A DNA stretch of 36,969 bases from Flavobacteriales bacterium (GCA_016703005.1 JADJCX010000026.1:1-36969), one strand, 5' to 3'; positions 8,446-16,874 are shown, counted from the first letter of the stretch. Notes: generated by a model not told the origin, from the sequence alone. Numbers and translations: made by a program.

Positions 8446-9598
8446 ACCACGCGCATAACGGATAGAGCGCGACGACCACGCCGATCCAGACCAGGTACAC
8501 CACCGGCAGAGAGAAGCCATAGCCCTTCAGTTGCGTCGAACTCGTCACAAAGGTCTCCAGGATCATGCTCTGCCAGCCGAAGCCCATTAATTCCGCGGCC
8601 ACCAAGGCAAGGCCGTGGATGAGGTACAGGTGAAGGATGTAGTAGAAGAAGGGTACGCGGCCGAAAACGATGAGCGCCGAGGCCAGCCAGCCGCGCAGAC
8701 CTTGCCCCGGGCTTGACCCGGGGTTCTCGGTCCATGCCAGGAACAGGCAGGCCGGACCCAAGGTCATCAGCAGGTAAAGCAGGCTCGGCGGGTATTTGTT
8801 CACGTTGAGGAAGGATAGCGCTGTGAGGGCCGGTGAAGACTGCTCGGACCACGGCAATGGGTCGCCGTATGCGTTCACCAAACGCAAGGCGATGAAGAGC
8901 AAGGTGGTCGCAAGACCCAGCCGCATCAACAACCGCCGTCGTACATGGGGCGCATAACCTTTGCCGTAGAAGCTGCCGAAGCAATAGCCCAGGGCCATGG
9001 TGCCGATCCAGGGGATCAGGGGATATGCGAACACCACGGTAATACCGCCCAGATCCACCTTACCCCGTTCGTGCAACATCTTCCACCACCACGCACCATC
9101 GAAATGGATCCCGTCCAGCGCATTGTGCCCGAAGACCAGGACGAGCCCGGTGATGAGGATCGCGCGTAAAGGGAGTTGGATCAGCGCGGCCAGCGCCAAC
9201 ATGCTCACCCCGATCGCCCAGATCACGGCAAGACCGAAGCGCGGCGCCAGCGGGTTGAATGTCCAAGCCACCTTGATGATCACGATCTCTACGATGATCA
9301 ACCAGATACCACGCTTGACAAGGAAGCTGGTAAGCTCCCGCGTGCTCTTCCGTTGGTGGATGATCCACGCCGACGTGCCCGCTAGGAACACGAACACCGG
9401 TGCGCAATAGTGTGTGATCCAACGCGTAAGGAAGATCGGCACCGTGGTGGCCTCAGGATCCTCGGGGGGGAAAAGGAAGGCGTCCGCGTGGAAATAATCG
9501 CGCACGTGGTCAAGGGCCATGATCACCATCACGAGGCCGCGCAAAAGGTCGATGGAGCTGAAGCGCGCCGACGAGGTGGTCACCCGACGAACATACAT
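8393..9598 (-). CDS. DUF1624-like multi-spanning membrane acyltransferase
   Basis: The product is about 401 aa from ATG 9598. It opens with the signature RFSSIDLLRGLVMVIMALDH, where the Asp and the later His (DHVRDYFH) match the heparan-alpha-glucosaminide N-acetyltransferase / DUF1624 family. It then has about ten hydrophobic helices with short loops. These enzymes move acyl groups across the inner membrane, and the substrate here is unknown. A longer upstream reading to 9691 adds only Arg-rich sequence encoded by the CCGATC repeat cluster, so the shorter start is preferred. The gene is convergent with the cold-shock gene and divergent from the DUF1801 gene. Confidence 0.85.
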   Translation of the reverse strand: MYVRRVTTSSARFSSIDLLRGLVMVIMALDHVRDYFHADAFLFPPEDPEATTVPIFLTRWITHYCAPVFVFLAGTSAWIIHQRKSTRELTSFLVKRGIWLIIVEIVIIKVAWTFNPLAPRFGLAVIWAIGVSMLALAALIQLPLRAILITGLVLVFGHNALDGIHFDGAWWWKMLHERGKVDLGGITVVFAYPLIPWIGTMALGYCFGSFYGKGYAPHVRRRLLMRLGLATTLLFIALRLVNAYGDPLPWSEQSSPALTALSFLNVNKYPPSLLYLLMTLGPACLFLAWTENPGSSPGQGLRGWLASALIVFGRVPFFYYILHLYLIHGLALVAAELMGFGWQSMILETFVTSSTQLKGYGFSLPVVYLVWIGVVVALYPLCAWFNKVKGNNRHRWWLSYL

Positions 9599-9602
9599 GT
9601 AA

Positions 9603-9684
9603 TCCGATCGGACAATTGAACGCCGGTCCGATCTTCGCCCAGCAGCCGATCTTCTGATCGTCCGATCATCCCATCTTCCGATCC
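9603..9684. repeat. CCGATC-rich repeat cluster in a divergent promoter region
   Basis: Five CCGATC motifs occur in about 80 bp between two divergent starts. GATCGGAC (9606-9613) is inverted against GTCCGATC at 9626-9633 and again at 9660-9667, giving alternative 8-bp stems. Confidence 0.55.
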
Positions 9685-10194
9685 ATGCCAACCGAAAGCA
9701 AAGCCTCGAAGGCCAAGGCCAAGAAGACCGCCCCAGCCAAGACCACGACGAAGCTGAAGGAGGCTATGAACGGCAAGGCAAGTCCAGCCAAGGCTGCGGC
9801 GGGCGACAAGCCCGTGTTCGACTACATCGCCAGCCTGCCGCAGCCGCAGCGCGGCATCGCCGAGCGCATCGATGCCTTGGCGGCGAAGACATTGCCGGGT
9901 CTCCAGCGTTCGGTGAAGTGGGGCATGGCCTACTACGGTGTGGACGGTGGCTGGTGCTTCGCCTCCGGTGCCTTCGTGGGCCATGTGAAACTGATGTTCA
10001 TACGCGGCACGGACCTGAAGCCGGAACCGCCGGTGACGCCGGTAGCGATGGGCAAGGCCACGCGGGGTGTGGAGCTGGCAGCCGTGAAGGATCTTGACGA
10101 ACGCCAAGTGGCGGCGTGGATGAAGCAAGCGGCCACGATGCCGTTCGTCAGCGCGGCGAAGCGTCCTCGTCCCGCATCAGCGGGGAAGAAGTGA
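9685..10194 (+). CDS. DUF1801 (YdhG-like) domain protein with Lys/Ala-rich N-terminal tail
   Basis: The product is 169 aa. Residues 1-45 are a low-complexity Lys/Ala/Ser/Pro tail of the kind found in nucleic-acid-associated proteins. From about residue 46 the DUF1801 pattern is clear: VFDYIASLPQPQRGIAERI, a Leu-Pro after the helix, SVKWGMAYYGVDGGWCFAS, HVKLMFIRG, and a C-terminal DLDERQVAAWMKQA. The fold is known from bacterial and Bacteroidota hypothetical proteins but its biochemical role is not established. It is monocistronic as far as can be seen, with a 142-bp gap to the next gene. Confidence 0.85.
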   Translation: MPTESKASKAKAKKTAPAKTTTKLKEAMNGKASPAKAAAGDKPVFDYIASLPQPQRGIAERIDALAAKTLPGLQRSVKWGMAYYGVDGGWCFASGAFVGHVKLMFIRGTDLKPEPPVTPVAMGKATRGVELAAVKDLDERQVAAWMKQAATMPFVSAAKRPRPASAGKK

Positions 10195-10336
10195 AGGGAA
10201 GCCCCTATCACGCGGATGGCGAACGAAGACGTCCACAATTGAAACTCGGACCTGAACACCTGATGGTGGATCTACTTGGATGATCGCTGTGGCGCGGAGG
10301 CGGTAAGCTCACACCTTTCGGGAAACGCTCGCGGCC

Positions 10337-11158
10337 ATGAAAATGCGTCCTCTACTTACCTATGCATCTCTTTCGTTCGCGACGATGACCAGCATGGCCC
10401 AAATCGCGGATGCGGGACCCGACACGACCCTCTGTGTCGATTTCTACACCATGCAGGGCAGCCCTCTGCCGCCGGGGGCGACTGGCACTTGGGCGATCAT
10501 AGCTGGGTGTGGGAGCATAATGGATATGAACGACCCGCTTACACTGACCGTGAACTTGTGCGTGGGAACGAACGTGTTCATTTGGACCGTCGATGACAAT
10601 GGCCAGCTCGACACTGATACGTTGCTCATCACCGTCTTCGATGCCAGCATGGCGAACGCGAACGCAGGTATGGACCAGACGATCATTGAGCCGCAGAACT
10701 ACGCTTTTCTCAACGGCACGCCGACACCCCTCTACCCTGCAACTTGCTGGTGGAGCTGGGTTCTAGGGTTCGGTGCGGTGACCGCAAACGACCCGAACAC
10801 CCCGGTAGTGGATATGCTTGTAGGCGACAACATCCTCGCGTGGACCTGCGATAACGGCCCTTGCGGCCTGACCAGCGATACGGTCACGATACATATGCTG
10901 ATGGCGACCGGGCTTTCCAATGCGGACGCGGATGGCGCACCATCCATGGCATACGACCCCTTCACCCGTCAACTCCGCGTGTTGAACTGCACTGCATCGG
11001 AATCATTGGTGGTCATGGATGTCCAGGGCCGATCCATTATCAGCGCTAGTGGTGGCTCACAATCTATAAGCATGACGGAACAGCCAGTCGGCATCTACGT
11101 GGCGCGAGCGATCGTGGATGACCGATCCGTGGTGCATCGGTTCGTGGTAACGCACTAA
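10337..11158 (+). CDS. Small secreted protein with T9SS type A sorting domain
   Basis: The product is 273 aa. A signal peptide ends at SMAQ. Two similar Ig/PKD-like segments follow, each with a DAGPDTTLC- or NAGMDQTI-type start and a final strand of the DTLLITVFDA or DTVTIHML kind; this is the usual SprB/PKD-like build of gliding-bacteria surface proteins. The C-terminus (YDPFTRQLRVLNC..ESLVVMDVQGRSI..QPVGIYVARAI...HRFVV) matches a type A T9SS sorting domain, so the protein should be exported through the outer membrane and anchored or released. Ligand unknown. Confidence 0.8.
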   Translation: MKMRPLLTYASLSFATMTSMAQIADAGPDTTLCVDFYTMQGSPLPPGATGTWAIIAGCGSIMDMNDPLTLTVNLCVGTNVFIWTVDDNGQLDTDTLLITVFDASMANANAGMDQTIIEPQNYAFLNGTPTPLYPATCWWSWVLGFGAVTANDPNTPVVDMLVGDNILAWTCDNGPCGLTSDTVTIHMLMATGLSNADADGAPSMAYDPFTRQLRVLNCTASESLVVMDVQGRSIISASGGSQSISMTEQPVGIYVARAIVDDRSVVHRFVVTH

Positions 11159-11404
11159 TCCGCATTGCGCGTTAGGGATTGGACCGGAAAGCCCGCAAGC
11201 GAGGAGGGCGCCGCCGCCGTAGGCTAAGGCGACCGAAGGAGTGCGGACTTGGAGGGGAAAGCCCGACGGCGTTGCATTTGAACGCCGGAACGCCCACCCT
11301 TCGACTCTGCTCAGGGTGTCGACGCCAACTATTCGCGCCCCACGCCCGATCTTCGCACCAAGCCATCAGCTAATCCGCTCATCGGCTAATCACTGATCGA
11401 CGCC
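11159..11404. other. Intergenic region with a short dispersed-type hairpin
   Basis: There is no gene in this 246-bp gap. CACCCT (11295-11300) pairs with AGGGTG (11313-11318) around TTCGACTCTGCTC. This small hairpin type, with a CTTCGACTC..CTCAGGG core, is from memory a common intergenic repeat in several phyla; I cannot verify that here. Confidence 0.5.
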
Positions 11405-13045
11405 ATGGCCGAGAAGATCGACATCGAAGCATCCAAGAACGAAGACTTCAACAAGCTGAAGCTCTCCGACCTCAACAAGCGCCTGCACAAGATCCACGAG
11501 GGCGGCGGCGAGAAACGCATCGCCAAGCAGCACGAGCAAGGGAAATTGACCGCCCGTGAGCGCATCGATGCCCTGCTCGATCCCAAGACCCCGCGCATCG
11601 AGATCGGTGCCTTCGCGGCCGACGGCATGTACAAGGAGCACGGCGGTGCACCCTGCGCAGGTGTTGTCGTCGTGATCGGCTACGTGAGCAAGCGCCAGTG
11701 CATCGTGGTGGCCAACGACGCCACCGTGAAGGCCGGTGCCTGGTTCCCCATGACGGGCAAGAAGAACCTGCGCGCGCAGGAGATCGCCATCGAGAACCGC
11801 CTGCCCATCATCTACCTCGTGGACAGCGCGGGCGTGTACCTGCCCATGCAGGACGAGATCTTCCCCGACAAGGAGCACTTCGGCCGCATCTTCCGCAACA
11901 ACGCCGTGATGAGCTCCATGGGCATCACGCAGATCGCCGCCATCATGGGCAGCTGCGTGGCGGGCGGCGCCTACCTGCCCATCATGAGCGATGAAGCGCT
12001 GATCGTGGAGAAGACCGGCAGCATCTTCCTCGCCGGCAGCTACCTGGTGAAAGCCGCCATCGGTGAGGACATCGACAACGAGACCCTCGGCGGCGCCACC
12101 ACGCACAGCGAGATCAGCGGCGTCACCGACTACAAGTGCAAGGACGATGCGGATTGCCTGAAGAAGATCCGCGCCATCGTGGACAAGCTCGGCAAGCCGA
12201 AGGACGCGGGCTTCAGCCGCGAGAAGTCACAAGCGCCGAAGGCCGACCCGAAAGAGATCTACGGCCTCATCCCCACCGAGCGCGCCAAGCCCTACGACAT
12301 GCGCGAGGTGATCGCGCGACTGGTGGACGGCAGCGAGTACACCGAGTACAAGGAAGGCTACGGCCAGAGCATCATCACCGCCTACGCCCGCATCGACGGC
12401 TGGGCCGTGGGCATCGTGGCCAACCAGCGCAAGGTGGTGAAGAGCAAGAAGGGCGAGATGCAGTTCGGCGGCGTCATCTACAGCGACAGCGCCGACAAGG
12501 CCACGCGCTTCATCGCCAACTGCAACCAGAAGAACATCCCGCTGGTCTTTTTGCAGGACGTCACCGGCTTCATGGTGGGCAGCCGCAGCGAGCACGGCGG
12601 CATCATCAAGGACGGCGCGAAACTGGTGAACGCCGTGGCCAACAGCGTGGTGCCCAAGTTCACCATCATCATCGGCAACAGCTACGGCGCCGGCAACTAC
12701 GCCATGTGCGGCAAGGCCTACGACCCGCGCCTTATCGTGGGCTGGCCCAGCGCCCAGGTGGCCGTGATGGGCGGCGAGCAGGCCAGCAAGGTGATGCTCC
12801 AGATCGAAGTGGCCGCGCTGAAAGGCAAGGGCGAAACGATCACCCCCGAGAAGGAAGCCGAACTGCTCAACCGGATCCGCAGCAAGTACGAGGAGACGAT
12901 CAGCCCCTACTATGCGGCAAGCCGGTTGTGGCTGGATGCGGTGATCGATCCGCTGGATACGCGGACGTGGATATCGTTGGGGATCGAAGCGGCGAGCCAG
13001 GCACCGGCGACGAGGGAGTTCAATATGGGGGTGTTGCAGACGTGA
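11405..13045 (+). CDS. Acyl-CoA carboxylase carboxyltransferase (beta) subunit, methylcrotonyl-CoA type
   Basis: The product is 546 aa, the usual length. It transfers the carboxyl group from biotin to an acyl-CoA in the cytoplasm. The N-domain has KLTARERIDALLD, then MTGKKNLRAQEIAIENRLP, YLVDSAGVYLPMQDEIFPD with KEHFGRIF, MGSCVAGGAYLPIMSDE and GSIFLAGSYLVKAA. The C-domain has the oxyanion segment VTGFMVGSRSEHGGIIKDGAK and the NSYGAGNYAMCGKAYDPR and SAQVAVMGGEQA motifs. The Q-D-E-(I/V)-F-P-D-x-E-H-F-G-R-I-F block is typical of methylcrotonyl-CoA carboxylase beta (leucine degradation) rather than the propionyl type. No biotin-carboxylase alpha subunit is nearby, so substrate assignment stays tentative. 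Confidence 0.9.
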   Translation: MAEKIDIEASKNEDFNKLKLSDLNKRLHKIHEGGGEKRIAKQHEQGKLTARERIDALLDPKTPRIEIGAFAADGMYKEHGGAPCAGVVVVIGYVSKRQCIVVANDATVKAGAWFPMTGKKNLRAQEIAIENRLPIIYLVDSAGVYLPMQDEIFPDKEHFGRIFRNNAVMSSMGITQIAAIMGSCVAGGAYLPIMSDEALIVEKTGSIFLAGSYLVKAAIGEDIDNETLGGATTHSEISGVTDYKCKDDADCLKKIRAIVDKLGKPKDAGFSREKSQAPKADPKEIYGLIPTERAKPYDMREVIARLVDGSEYTEYKEGYGQSIITAYARIDGWAVGIVANQRKVVKSKKGEMQFGGVIYSDSADKATRFIANCNQKNIPLVFLQDVTGFMVGSRSEHGGIIKDGAKLVNAVANSVVPKFTIIIGNSYGAGNYAMCGKAYDPRLIVGWPSAQVAVMGGEQASKVMLQIEVAALKGKGETITPEKEAELLNRIRSKYEETISPYYAASRLWLDAVIDPLDTRTWISLGIEAASQAPATREFNMGVLQT

Positions 13046-13047
13046 GC

Positions 13048-13266
13048 ATGATCGGCGAAGCGATTGTCGAGTTCGTGATTAAGGTTGTTGCCGAAGTCGT
13101 CGTGCTGATGATCTTCCGCTACCCTGGTGCTTTCTACCTATGGATCCTTACACTCGGTCGTCGTTCTTTTGATCATTGGTTCAATTGGGGTGATGGTACA
13201 CTGGCAGGAACCGTTGGGATACTTGGAACAGCCGCGTTGATCGCGTTGCTGATCGCCGTTACGTGA
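13048..13266 (+). CDS. Small two-helix membrane protein
   Basis: The product is 72 aa and starts 2 bp after the carboxyltransferase stop, so it is probably translationally linked. A first hydrophobic helix (VEFVIKVVAEVVVLMIF) is followed by an aromatic RYPGAFYLWILTLGRRSFDHWF segment and a second helix (GTVGILGTAALIALLIAV). No family recognised; similar short RxPG..WxxxG proteins occur in Bacteroidota. Confidence 0.65.
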   Translation: MIGEAIVEFVIKVVAEVVVLMIFRYPGAFYLWILTLGRRSFDHWFNWGDGTLAGTVGILGTAALIALLIAVT

Positions 13267-13270
13267 ATTA

Positions 13271-13367
13271 GGGCGTGTCGGCTCGAAGACTCGCCGTCGC
13301 GCTTTCCGCTCATACTCCTCGCGTGGGCTACCACGCTGCGGGGTATCCGCTGCAATCGCTCACGCGT
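13271..13367. repeat. Dispersed repeat, copy 1
   Basis: This shares with 32991-33082 the blocks GCGCTTTCCGCT (13299-13310) and GCTGCAATCGCTC (13349-13361), 50 bp apart here and 46 bp in the other copy. Both also begin near a GGCGT element. The internal part holds the inverted pair GCGTGG / CCACGC. Its end overlaps the stop codon of the opposite-strand gene. Confidence 0.65.
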
Positions 13368-13882
13368 CCCATCCGGGCTGCTCCTTGTCTAGCATAACCC
13401 TGAACTTGTCCGGAACTACGAGGTTCATCCCATTGGGCCGGTACACGTACTGATTCACAAGTCTTGCAATCAAGGATATTCCTGGGTCAATGTCCGGAGC
13501 GAGGTTTCGATTGAAGTCCGGGTCATCAGTGAGGTGAACGAGCTTGTGTGAAGCGGAATAGAACTTCTCCAATTGAACTCGTTCACATGGAGGCAAGGTC
13601 AACACATCAACCAGCGCCAAGCCAAAGTGTGAAGCCTGAATATCCTTTTGCTTCGGCTTCTTCTGGTACAGCGCCATTCTCTCTGTGCTATATCCTACTC
13701 CTAAGAACTCAAGGAGCATTCTTCCGATGATCATCTCGTGAAAATGCGGCGGCGAAATAGACACGATTATGGGTATCCGGATCAAGTCGAACCTTGATCT
13801 CTTCCTGGTCAATCCTATAACTGATCAGGGCCTTTATCCGAGAATCGAGATTGCGCAGCAGTTCAGGTTTCGTCATGGCCAT
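13360..13882 (-). CDS. Hypothetical protein, about 171-173 aa, one frame break
   Basis: The main frame covers 13360 to about 13752 but has only a weak TTG start. A second frame supplies a natural N-terminus from ATG 13876 or 13882 (MTKPELLRNLDSRIKALISY). Removing one T from TTTT near 13752 joins them as YFAAAFHEMIIGRMLLEFLG. The protein has no signal peptide or membrane helix. Visible blocks are SHFGLALVDVLTLPPCERVQ and LIARLVNQYVYRPNGMN. I do not recognise the family. The upstream region has no partner gene on this strand. Confidence 0.6.
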
Positions 13883-14271
13883 GAATGTATGTACGCTGGA
13901 TTATCGGTGGGCCAATGCCATCACCGGTTGAACCGGTCCCCCTTCCAATTGGCTGGGCCTGCCTGCCGCAGGTAGGGCCTCCCCCCCCCGAGCCGGGGGG
14001 GGGGGGGCCGTTGAAGCCGATCACGATGTTGCCTTGGTCCGTCCGCTGAAGGAAAAGATCACGGGAAAATCCTGATCGATCGCCCCATCATCCGCAGGGA
14101 TCAATTATTCCCATTCCAGGGGTCTGTGCATCCAACGGATCCAATAGACCATCCTCCCTCCGATCCCCTCTCTTTCTCGATCCTTGCGCCTCCTGCATCC
14201 GCTCATCGCATGGATCGATCTATCCGTTGCATGCGGCGATCCGAGTTTTGAGGTGACCAAACCTCAACACC
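13883..14271. other. Gene-free region with GC hairpins and long C and G runs
   Basis: No gene is visible in this 389-bp gap. The palindrome-like CCTGCCTGCCGCAGGTAGG lies at about 13957-13976. Just after it GGGCCT, a C9 run (13981-13989) and a G13 run (13995-14007) form a very strong hairpin. Run lengths are probably miscalled. Confidence 0.6.
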
Positions 14272-14904
14272 ATGCGAACCCCTGTTACCCTCCTCTTGCT
14301 CCTGGTCTCAGGAATGCTTGTTCACGCGCAAGGCCCCGATGATCCGGTCCTGACGGCATCATCAGAACAAGCGCGCAATAGGCTTTTCGGGGACCTCAGC
14401 ATGGGGATCTCCAACTACGGCATGGCCGGTGATCTGAGGATGTACTACCGCACCGGCCGCACCTTCTTCAGCGCGGTGTTCTACCGATCCCATGTTTGCT
14501 TCGCCGGCGACTACAACGGCGTTCCCTTTTGGCGATCGGGCGCAGCCGAGCACCACGTTGGCATACGGTCGTATTCGGCCGGATTCGGGTACATGCTACC
14601 CACGCGATGGAAGCATGGGATCAGTGCCGGGCTATCGATCAGCTCGATAACCGAGGAAACAACGGATCCCTTGCACAACGACCTGAGCATGGATGGTGTG
14701 CACCGGGAACTCACAGGCAGTGAATACGAGGTGCACTCCCACGGTTCGCACTCCAAGGTGGTCCCCGGGATCCCCATCGAGTACAAGGTCTTCCTCTTCG
14801 ATCGGAGAACGATCGGGCTTGACATGGCCTTCCGGATCGACCTCAACACGACGAGGATCTTCTCGGCCATCACCTTGGGTATGCGGATCGGGAAATGCCG
14901 GTGA
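14272..14904 (+). CDS. Exported outer-membrane-type hypothetical protein
   Basis: The product is 210 aa. A clear signal peptide (MRTPVTLLLLLVSGMLVHAQ) is followed by a Gly- and aromatic-rich body of probable beta strands (DLRMYYRTGRTFFSAVFYR, YSAGFGYMLP, GISAGLSISSI) and a final strand AITLGMRIGKCR. A His/Ser-rich loop (YEVHSHGSHSK) lies in the middle. The pattern fits a small outer-membrane barrel but no named family. It starts 46 bp before the KOW gene. Confidence 0.65.
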   Translation: MRTPVTLLLLLVSGMLVHAQGPDDPVLTASSEQARNRLFGDLSMGISNYGMAGDLRMYYRTGRTFFSAVFYRSHVCFAGDYNGVPFWRSGAAEHHVGIRSYSAGFGYMLPTRWKHGISAGLSISSITEETTDPLHNDLSMDGVHRELTGSEYEVHSHGSHSKVVPGIPIEYKVFLFDRRTIGLDMAFRIDLNTTRIFSAITLGMRIGKCR

Positions 14905-14950
14905 TCCATATGTTTCATCCACGACATTTGTGGTCGACCCGGATTGCGCC

Positions 14951-15142
14951 ATGCCCACCCCAAAGACCCCGCAACTGAAGGACGGCGACCATTGTGTTGT
15001 TACGGCCGGCACGCATAAAGGCAAGAGCGGCATCGCACGTGACCTGAAGATCAGCAAGACGGGCCACCTGACCATCACCGTTGTGCAAGCGAACGGCGTG
15101 CGTTTCAAAACGCTGGGCCGGAACGTGGTGATCAGTTCATAG
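14951..15142 (+). CDS. Small KOW-domain protein (ribosomal L24-like)
   Basis: The product is 63 aa. DGDHCVVTAGTHKGKSGIARD is a KOW motif of the type found in ribosomal protein L24 and NusG, here on its own. It lacks the rest of L24 and is not in a ribosomal operon, so it is a stand-alone RNA-binding KOW protein of unknown target. The ATG at 14951 is the only reasonable start. Confidence 0.75.
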   Translation: MPTPKTPQLKDGDHCVVTAGTHKGKSGIARDLKISKTGHLTITVVQANGVRFKTLGRNVVISS

Positions 15143-15195
15143 TTGCGATCCATATCCGCGTGCGGCCGGGTTGCCGAGGATCGATGACCCGCGTA

Positions 15196-15540
15196 TCAGA
15201 GCTTCAGCCACGGCCTGTACACCGGCACACCGAATTCCGCGAGCCCATTGGCCAACTCGGGACTGGGCTCACCGAGCACCTCACCGGTGGTGGTGCAGAT
15301 CGCCATCACTTTACCCATCAGGTCGCCCAAATTCTGCAAGTGCTCTTGCAAGGCGGCGCTGTCGCGGTAGCGTTCGTACACGATGCACTCGGTCTCGTCG
15401 GCGTTGAAGTAGAAGTCGTACTGCACCGTGCCGGTGTCCTTGGTGCGCGCAACGCGCATGCATTCAGCGGCCAGGCGTTTGAACTCATCCAACTTGCCCG
15501 GATGGATCTTTTGCCGGGCGATACCTGTGATCTCGCTCAT
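15196..15540 (-). CDS. Antibiotic biosynthesis monooxygenase (ABM) domain protein
   Basis: The product is 114 aa from ATG 15540. It matches the ABM dimeric alpha-beta barrel: ITGIARQKIHPGKLDEFKRL, an R-x-KDTGTVQYDFYFN strand, CIVYERYRDSAALQEHL and MGKVMAIC. Members include YgiN-type quinol monooxygenases and many of unknown substrate. Further upstream codons cross a terminator and lack protein character, so they are excluded. It is convergent with the KOW gene across a 53-bp gap. Confidence 0.82.
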   Translation of the reverse strand: MSEITGIARQKIHPGKLDEFKRLAAECMRVARTKDTGTVQYDFYFNADETECIVYERYRDSAALQEHLQNLGDLMGKVMAICTTTGEVLGEPSPELANGLAEFGVPVYRPWLKL

Positions 15541-15592
15541 GGTAGGTGCGGTGCTGTCGGTAAAGAAAAGCAGCGAGCCCCTTTGAACGGAA

Positions 15593-15622
15593 AAGGCCGC
15601 GGTGATGGACCGCAGCCTTCTC
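15593..15622 (-). terminator. Intrinsic terminator after the Ala/Lys-rich exported protein gene
   Basis: On the minus strand AAGGCTGCGGT pairs with ACCGCGGCCTT (one mismatch) around a 5-base loop and runs into TTTTCC. It lies 20-49 bp beyond the stop at 15642 and separates that gene from the ABM gene. Confidence 0.75.
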
Positions 15623-15641
15623 CTTTCCACTGCTCTTCCGC

Positions 15642-16247
15642 TCAGGGCTTGAAGCTCGTACGGTTATCGCAGCGACGCTCCCACAATACCAATTGGCCAG
15701 GGGTGAGGATGCCGCGCAACTCGGCGTCAAGCGGTGAATACTCCATTGGCGGTATGGCGCCGGTGGCTGCGGAGAAATCCTCTTCCTTGTCCAAGCTGCT
15801 GTTCAGTTCCGTGGGTGGTTCCAGCGCGGTGTTGTCCTTCATGGCTGGTTCCACTTGCGGGTCCACCTGTTTCACTTCAGGTTGCTCGGCCGTGAGGCCA
15901 TCAGCCTTTTTCTGCTCAAGGCTTGTGGCTGCTGGGGCTTTTTCGGCCTCCTTCTCCACCTTGCCTTTTCCCTTGGCTTTGGCTGCTGCCTTCTCATCGG
16001 CAACGGCCTTTGCTTCTGCGGCTTTGGAACTCTCCTTGTATCGGGTTTGCAGTGCGCTAACGCGGAGGATCTGATCCTGGGTCAACCCCAAGGCCTGCCA
16101 GGAGCCGGTGCCCGCGGTCAGCAGGCATTCGTCATAAATGCTCTGCACGTGTTGAACGGTGTCCTGCTGTGGGGTCGGCGGCGCAGTGTTCTGGGCGAAG
16201 ACCGTTGCGCAAGCAGCGAGCGCCACTGAAGTGATGATGGTTCTCAT
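15642..16247 (-). CDS. Exported Ala/Lys/Glu-rich hypothetical protein
   Basis: The product is 201 aa from ATG 16247 with signal peptide MRTIITSVALAACATVFAQ. The first mature part has a helical segment with LGLTQDQILRVSALQTRYKE, reminiscent of periplasmic Spy/LTXXQ-like helical proteins. The middle (about residues 75-145) is low-complexity Ala/Lys/Glu/Pro. A second LTPGQLVLWERRC near the C-terminus repeats the idea of the first LTxxQ segment. No firm family. It is transcribed away from the Hpt gene across a 213-bp gap in which I see no other gene. Confidence 0.65.
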   Translation of the reverse strand: MRTIITSVALAACATVFAQNTAPPTPQQDTVQHVQSIYDECLLTAGTGSWQALGLTQDQILRVSALQTRYKESSKAAEAKAVADEKAAAKAKGKGKVEKEAEKAPAATSLEQKKADGLTAEQPEVKQVDPQVEPAMKDNTALEPPTELNSSLDKEEDFSAATGAIPPMEYSPLDAELRGILTPGQLVLWERRCDNRTSFKP

Positions 16248-16460
16248 GTTCGTTCGGTTTTGCATCCCCACCTGCGATCATCGTTCCCCACTCCGTGCCC
16301 CCCTGTTCGCACTTCAGGCTCACGGCGATGACGTTCTTTAACACTGTGCCCATGTGTGGCATTGGTGTGGAGAACCGCCACGCATTGTCGCGGTGATGCC
16401 ACAGTTCGGTCGGACCATACGGGGCTATGGCGCGAATACCGATCTTTCCGTTCTCCGCTG

Positions 16461-16808
16461 ATGTCTGCTCTCCCCCTCGACCTGTCCAACCTCGAGCACC
16501 TCTTCAAAGGTGACAGGTCGCTCATGCGCGAATGGATCGGTTTGTACCTGCAAGAGTCGCCGAGGTACTTCGCGTTGCTTTCGGTGAGCCAGTCCAGTGG
16601 CGATGCCCAAGCCTTGGCTTCGGCCGCGCACGACTTACAACCGCAAGCGCATTACCTGAGCGCTGCGCGCATGCTGGAGTTGCTCACTGCGATCGAAGAA
16701 CAAGCGATGAACGGCGACACCCACGCCTGCGGCGAACTGCTCAACACGCTGATCCCTGTGCGCGAGGCGATCGAGACAGAGTTGCGTTCGGTGCTGAATG
16801 CAGGCTAG
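16461..16808 (+). CDS. Histidine phosphotransfer (Hpt) domain protein with atypical His box
   Basis: The product is 115 aa, a stand-alone Hpt domain. It opens like other Hpt proteins (LDLSNLEHLFKGDRSLMREWIGLYLQ). The phospho-accepting His is probably His57 in AAHDLQPQAHYLSAARM. Usual Hpt proteins have HxLKG; here the Lys is Gln and the Gly is Pro. That could weaken receiver docking or mean the domain is degenerate. It is first in a same-strand run with a NarL-type regulator (66 bp on) and a hybrid kinase, so the likely job is to relay phosphate from the kinase's receiver to the regulator. Confidence 0.72.
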   Translation: MSALPLDLSNLEHLFKGDRSLMREWIGLYLQESPRYFALLSVSQSSGDAQALASAAHDLQPQAHYLSAARMLELLTAIEEQAMNGDTHACGELLNTLIPVREAIETELRSVLNAG

Positions 16809-16874
16809 CACCAACCACCAGAACAGGTGAAAACACGCACTGCCAAGGGAACCGACAGCGCCACCTTGCGCCCC

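Noticed and set aside
7440..8984. Proline-rich proteins on the minus strand over the G tract
   Set aside because: They are produced by the C-saturated complement of the tract and overlap two real genes; they have no domain or natural start.
13048..13266. C-terminal end of a long reading frame starting at 12136
   Set aside because: The upstream part is an Arg-rich shadow of the carboxyltransferase; only the part from ATG 13048 looks like a protein.
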